The position numbers and the translations under genes were made by a program. This document shows positions 4,957 through 6,767 of a stretch of 6,767 nt of DNA, piece after piece (positions within the stretch are counted from its first letter, which is position 1; the number at the start of each line of letters is the position of its first letter). The notes beneath the pieces are model-generated. The model was not told where the DNA came from, ran no database searches, and was given only the letters and a program-made list of their open reading frames with translations. This stretch comes from Cryomorphaceae bacterium (GTDB lineage Bacteria > Bacteroidota > Bacteroidia > Flavobacteriales > Schleiferiaceae), in assembly GCA_022565745.1 (NCBI GenBank), contig JAIUMB010000119.1:1-6767 (forward strand). The letters are read 5' to 3'.

Positions 4957-6495
4957 TTATCCCGCCCAATTTTCCCGATCCAAACTCCTGTATTGAATGG
5001 CTTCGGCCAAATGCGCAGAGGTAATATTTGCACTATCTTCTAAATCAGCAATGGTACGTGCCACTTTAAGGATGCGGTCGTAGGCGCGCGCCGATAAATT
5101 GAGCCGATCCATTGCCGTGCGCAACAAGGCCGTTCCCGTTTCGTCTATCTCACAAACCTTGCGAAGCATCCGACTGTCCATTTGCGCATTGCACACCATA
5201 TTGTCTATGCCTTCAAAACGATTCAACTGCCGTTCACGTGCTTTAATGACCCGTTGACGTATAGACTTACTGCTCTCTCCTTTCTTCTTTTCGGATATTT
5301 CGTCAAAGCTCACCGGCACCACCTCCACGTGCAGATCGATTCTATCGAGCAACGGACCAGATATTTTGTTGAGGTATTTTTGCACGGCCCCGCCCGGACA
5401 AGAGCAGTCTTTATTGGGGTGATTGTAATAACCGCAAGGACACGGATTCATCGACGCGATAAGCATGAATCCAGCGGGGTAATCGACGGCCAACCGCGCA
5501 CGGGAAATGGTCACTACCCGCTCTTCCATTGGCTGTCGCATAACTTCCAGAACCGTTCGTTTAAACTCCGGCAGTTCATCCAAAAATAAAATGCCGTTGT
5601 GCGCCAGCGATATTTCGCCCGGTTGCGGAAAACTTCCCCCACCCACCAAGGCCACATCAGAAATGGAATGATGCGGACTGCGAAATGGTCGCATGGACAT
5701 CAGTGCCGTGCCGCCTTGTAATTTTCCTGCTACGGAGTGAATCTTAGTCGTTTCGAGCGCCTCCATAATGGTCATCGGAGGCAAGATGGTGCTCATACGC
5801 TTGGCCAACATGGTCTTGCCTGCACCTGGCGGCCCTACAAGAATCACATTGTGACCACCGGCTGCCGCAATTTCTAAAGCGCGTTTGATGTTCTCTTGTC
5901 CTTTCACATCGGCAAAATCTACAGTGGCATTGTCGAGACCTTCGCTAAACTCCTTTCGCGTATCCACCACCACCGGCTCTATATCTGCCGCGCCCGTTAG
6001 AAATTGAATCACTTGATGCAGACTTTCGGCGGGAATTACCGTTAGTCCATCCACAATGGCGGCTTCTTTGGCATTTACTGCAGGGAGAATCATTCCTTTA
6101 AAGCCCTCTTCCCTTGCCTTAATAGCCATAGGCAATGCACCACGCATGGGCTGAATAGCGCCATCTAAGCCCAGTTCGCCCATAATCACATACGATTCCA
6201 CCTCCGGGATAACAACTTGTTCCGATGCCGCCAGAACACCAAGCGCAATGGGTAGATCAAATCCGGACCCTTCCTTGCGCAAATCCGCCGGCGCCATATT
6301 GATGGTAATTCTTCGTCCGGGCCACCTGTAACCGATATTGCCCAAAGCCGATTCCACCCGATCTTTACTCTCTTTCACGGCGCTGTCAGGCAAACCCACC
6401 AACGAAAAGTGCCCACCCGGCACTGCGTTCACTTCAATGGTAATGGTTGTTGCTTCAACGCCATGCACTGTACTACCAAATGTTTTAATTAACAT
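4957..6495 (-). CDS. comM: YifB/ComM family Mg-chelatase-like AAA+ ATPase
   Basis: ComM is a hexameric helicase that in naturally competent bacteria drives branch migration during integration of incoming single-stranded DNA; the gene is also common in bacteria not known to be competent. The product is 512 aa, full length. It has an N-terminal Lon-protease-like ChlI domain (about 1-170, with GLPDSAVKESKDRV at 34-47), the AAA+ core with Walker A GPPGAGKT (221-228), Walker B ILFLDE (302-307), the MRPFRSPHHS motif (268-277) and LLDRIDLHVEV (382-392), and a cysteine cluster Cys352, Cys354, Cys364, Cys366 that may bind zinc. The C-terminal helical domain has LSARAYDRILKVARTIADL (467-485). The start MLIKTFGSTVHG is the family's usual start. 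It probably shares a transcript with pabA downstream. Confidence 0.96.
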   Translation of the reverse strand: MLIKTFGSTVHGVEATTITIEVNAVPGGHFSLVGLPDSAVKESKDRVESALGNIGYRWPGRRITINMAPADLRKEGSGFDLPIALGVLAASEQVVIPEVESYVIMGELGLDGAIQPMRGALPMAIKAREEGFKGMILPAVNAKEAAIVDGLTVIPAESLHQVIQFLTGAADIEPVVVDTRKEFSEGLDNATVDFADVKGQENIKRALEIAAAGGHNVILVGPPGAGKTMLAKRMSTILPPMTIMEALETTKIHSVAGKLQGGTALMSMRPFRSPHHSISDVALVGGGSFPQPGEISLAHNGILFLDELPEFKRTVLEVMRQPMEERVVTISRARLAVDYPAGFMLIASMNPCPCGYYNHPNKDCSCPGGAVQKYLNKISGPLLDRIDLHVEVVPVSFDEISEKKKGESSKSIRQRVIKARERQLNRFEGIDNMVCNAQMDSRMLRKVCEIDETGTALLRTAMDRLNLSARAYDRILKVARTIADLEDSANITSAHLAEAIQYRSLDRENWAG

Positions 6496-6526
6496 AACTA
6501 ATATCTTTTGTTTATGATTTTGGGTG

Positions 6527-6534
6527 TAAATATA
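6527..6534 (-). promoter_or_regulatory. Weak -7 candidate for comM
   Basis: On the minus strand TATATTTA (7 of 8 to TAnnTTTG counting the two free bases) lies 31 bp upstream of the comM ATG in AT-rich DNA. No convincing -33 box was found, so this is tentative. Confidence 0.25.
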
Positions 6535-6590
6535 TACAACTTTTTGGATATGTAAGCATAAAGCTACAATTTTTGTGAGAGTTGGTTATC

Positions 6591-6682
6591 TGCTACGCAC
6601 GGGAGCACGGAGGCACGGGAGCGGGGGGTGCTGATGCACGCATGGGCTGCTATGCAGGCATGGGGCGCTGCGCGCGCATGGG
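6591..6682 (+). repeat. Tandem GCATGG hairpin units (right array)
   Basis: After TGCTACGCACG (shared with 13-23) and several worn GCACGGGAGC-like units, there are three clear stem-loops: GTGC-TGAT-GCAC (6628-6639), CTGC-TAT-GCAG (6647-6657) and GCGC-TGC-GCGC (6665-6675). Each is followed by GCATGG (6640, 6658, 6676), spaced 18 bp. As at the left edge, stems differ but stay complementary. The array lies upstream of comM, pointing away from it, and is far more GC-rich than the adjacent 6496-6580 DNA. Confidence 0.85.
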
Positions 6683-6704
6683 TTCACGTATGGCAATATT
6701 GGAT

Positions 6705-6767
6705 GGATGGTATAGTCTGAGGTCGGAAGTCTGGGGTCTGGTTTACGAATGTATTTAATGGCTAATA
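6705..6767 (+). repeat. Composite repeat: GGATGGTAT, four heptamers, core (plus orientation, cut by window end)
   Basis: The order is GGATGGTAT (6705-6713), then heptamers AGTCTGA (6714-6720), GGTCGGA (6721-6727), AGTCTGG (6728-6734), GGTCTGG (6735-6741), then the core TTTACGAATGTAT and TAATGGCTAATA to the window end. It is the inverted homologue of 251-185: the same parts, order and heptamer number, with the AG/GG alternation of heptamer starts kept. The core also matches the left arm at 82-110. Confidence 0.85.

Noticed and set aside
4940..4969. pabA start at 4969
   Set aside because: It would overlap the comM end and add ten residues before the conserved MAILLFDNYDSF start.

Overview
The window reads as a chromosomal segment of a Bacteroidota bacterium, probably order Flavobacteriales. 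Supporting signs are the TAnnTTTG-type -7 promoter elements, the lack of Shine-Dalgarno sequences before most genes, a lipoprotein with the lipobox IAVSC, and the type of heme A synthase (CPDWPKC motif, long first periplasmic loop). The genus cannot be fixed from this sequence.

Layout. Positions 1-335 are a non-coding repeat region. hemL (complement 336-1619) makes 5-aminolevulinate, the heme precursor. A 349-bp divergent spacer (1620-1968) follows and holds a perfect dyad and a likely promoter. Next come a small CxxxC heavy-metal-associated lipoprotein gene (1969-2316) and, overlapping it by 1 nt, ctaA, heme A synthase (2316-3431). A well-formed promoter (3476-3505) drives tRNA-Glu(UUC) (3545-3619) and then rpsT (3638-3898), closed by a strong intrinsic terminator (3931-3958). 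A DivIC/FtsB-like division gene (4025-4348) converges on a glutamine amidotransferase of the PabA/TrpG type (complement 4373-4939), which lies downstream of comM/yifB (complement 4957-6495). The right edge (about 6590-6767) is again repeat.

Functional links. hemL and ctaA stand at the start and the end of the route to heme A, the cofactor of cytochrome oxidase. They flank one divergent spacer, and the metal-binding lipoprotein is translationally linked to ctaA. The tRNA-Glu/rpsT pair is a translation unit; glutamyl-tRNA is also the source of the substrate that HemL uses, but that may be coincidence. The other genes are ordinary housekeeping genes.

The unusual part is the repeat DNA at both ends. 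It is a composite element: tandem 18-19 bp units of the form GCATGG-G-stem-loop-stem, whose 4-bp stems differ from unit to unit yet stay complementary; then GGATGGYAT; then four heptamers RGTYNGR; then a core related to GTTTACGAATGTAT...CCAATATT. Homologous copies lie in opposite orientation at the two ends. At the left end two cores meet head to head and form a 56-nt fold-back. I know of no named family that matches this.
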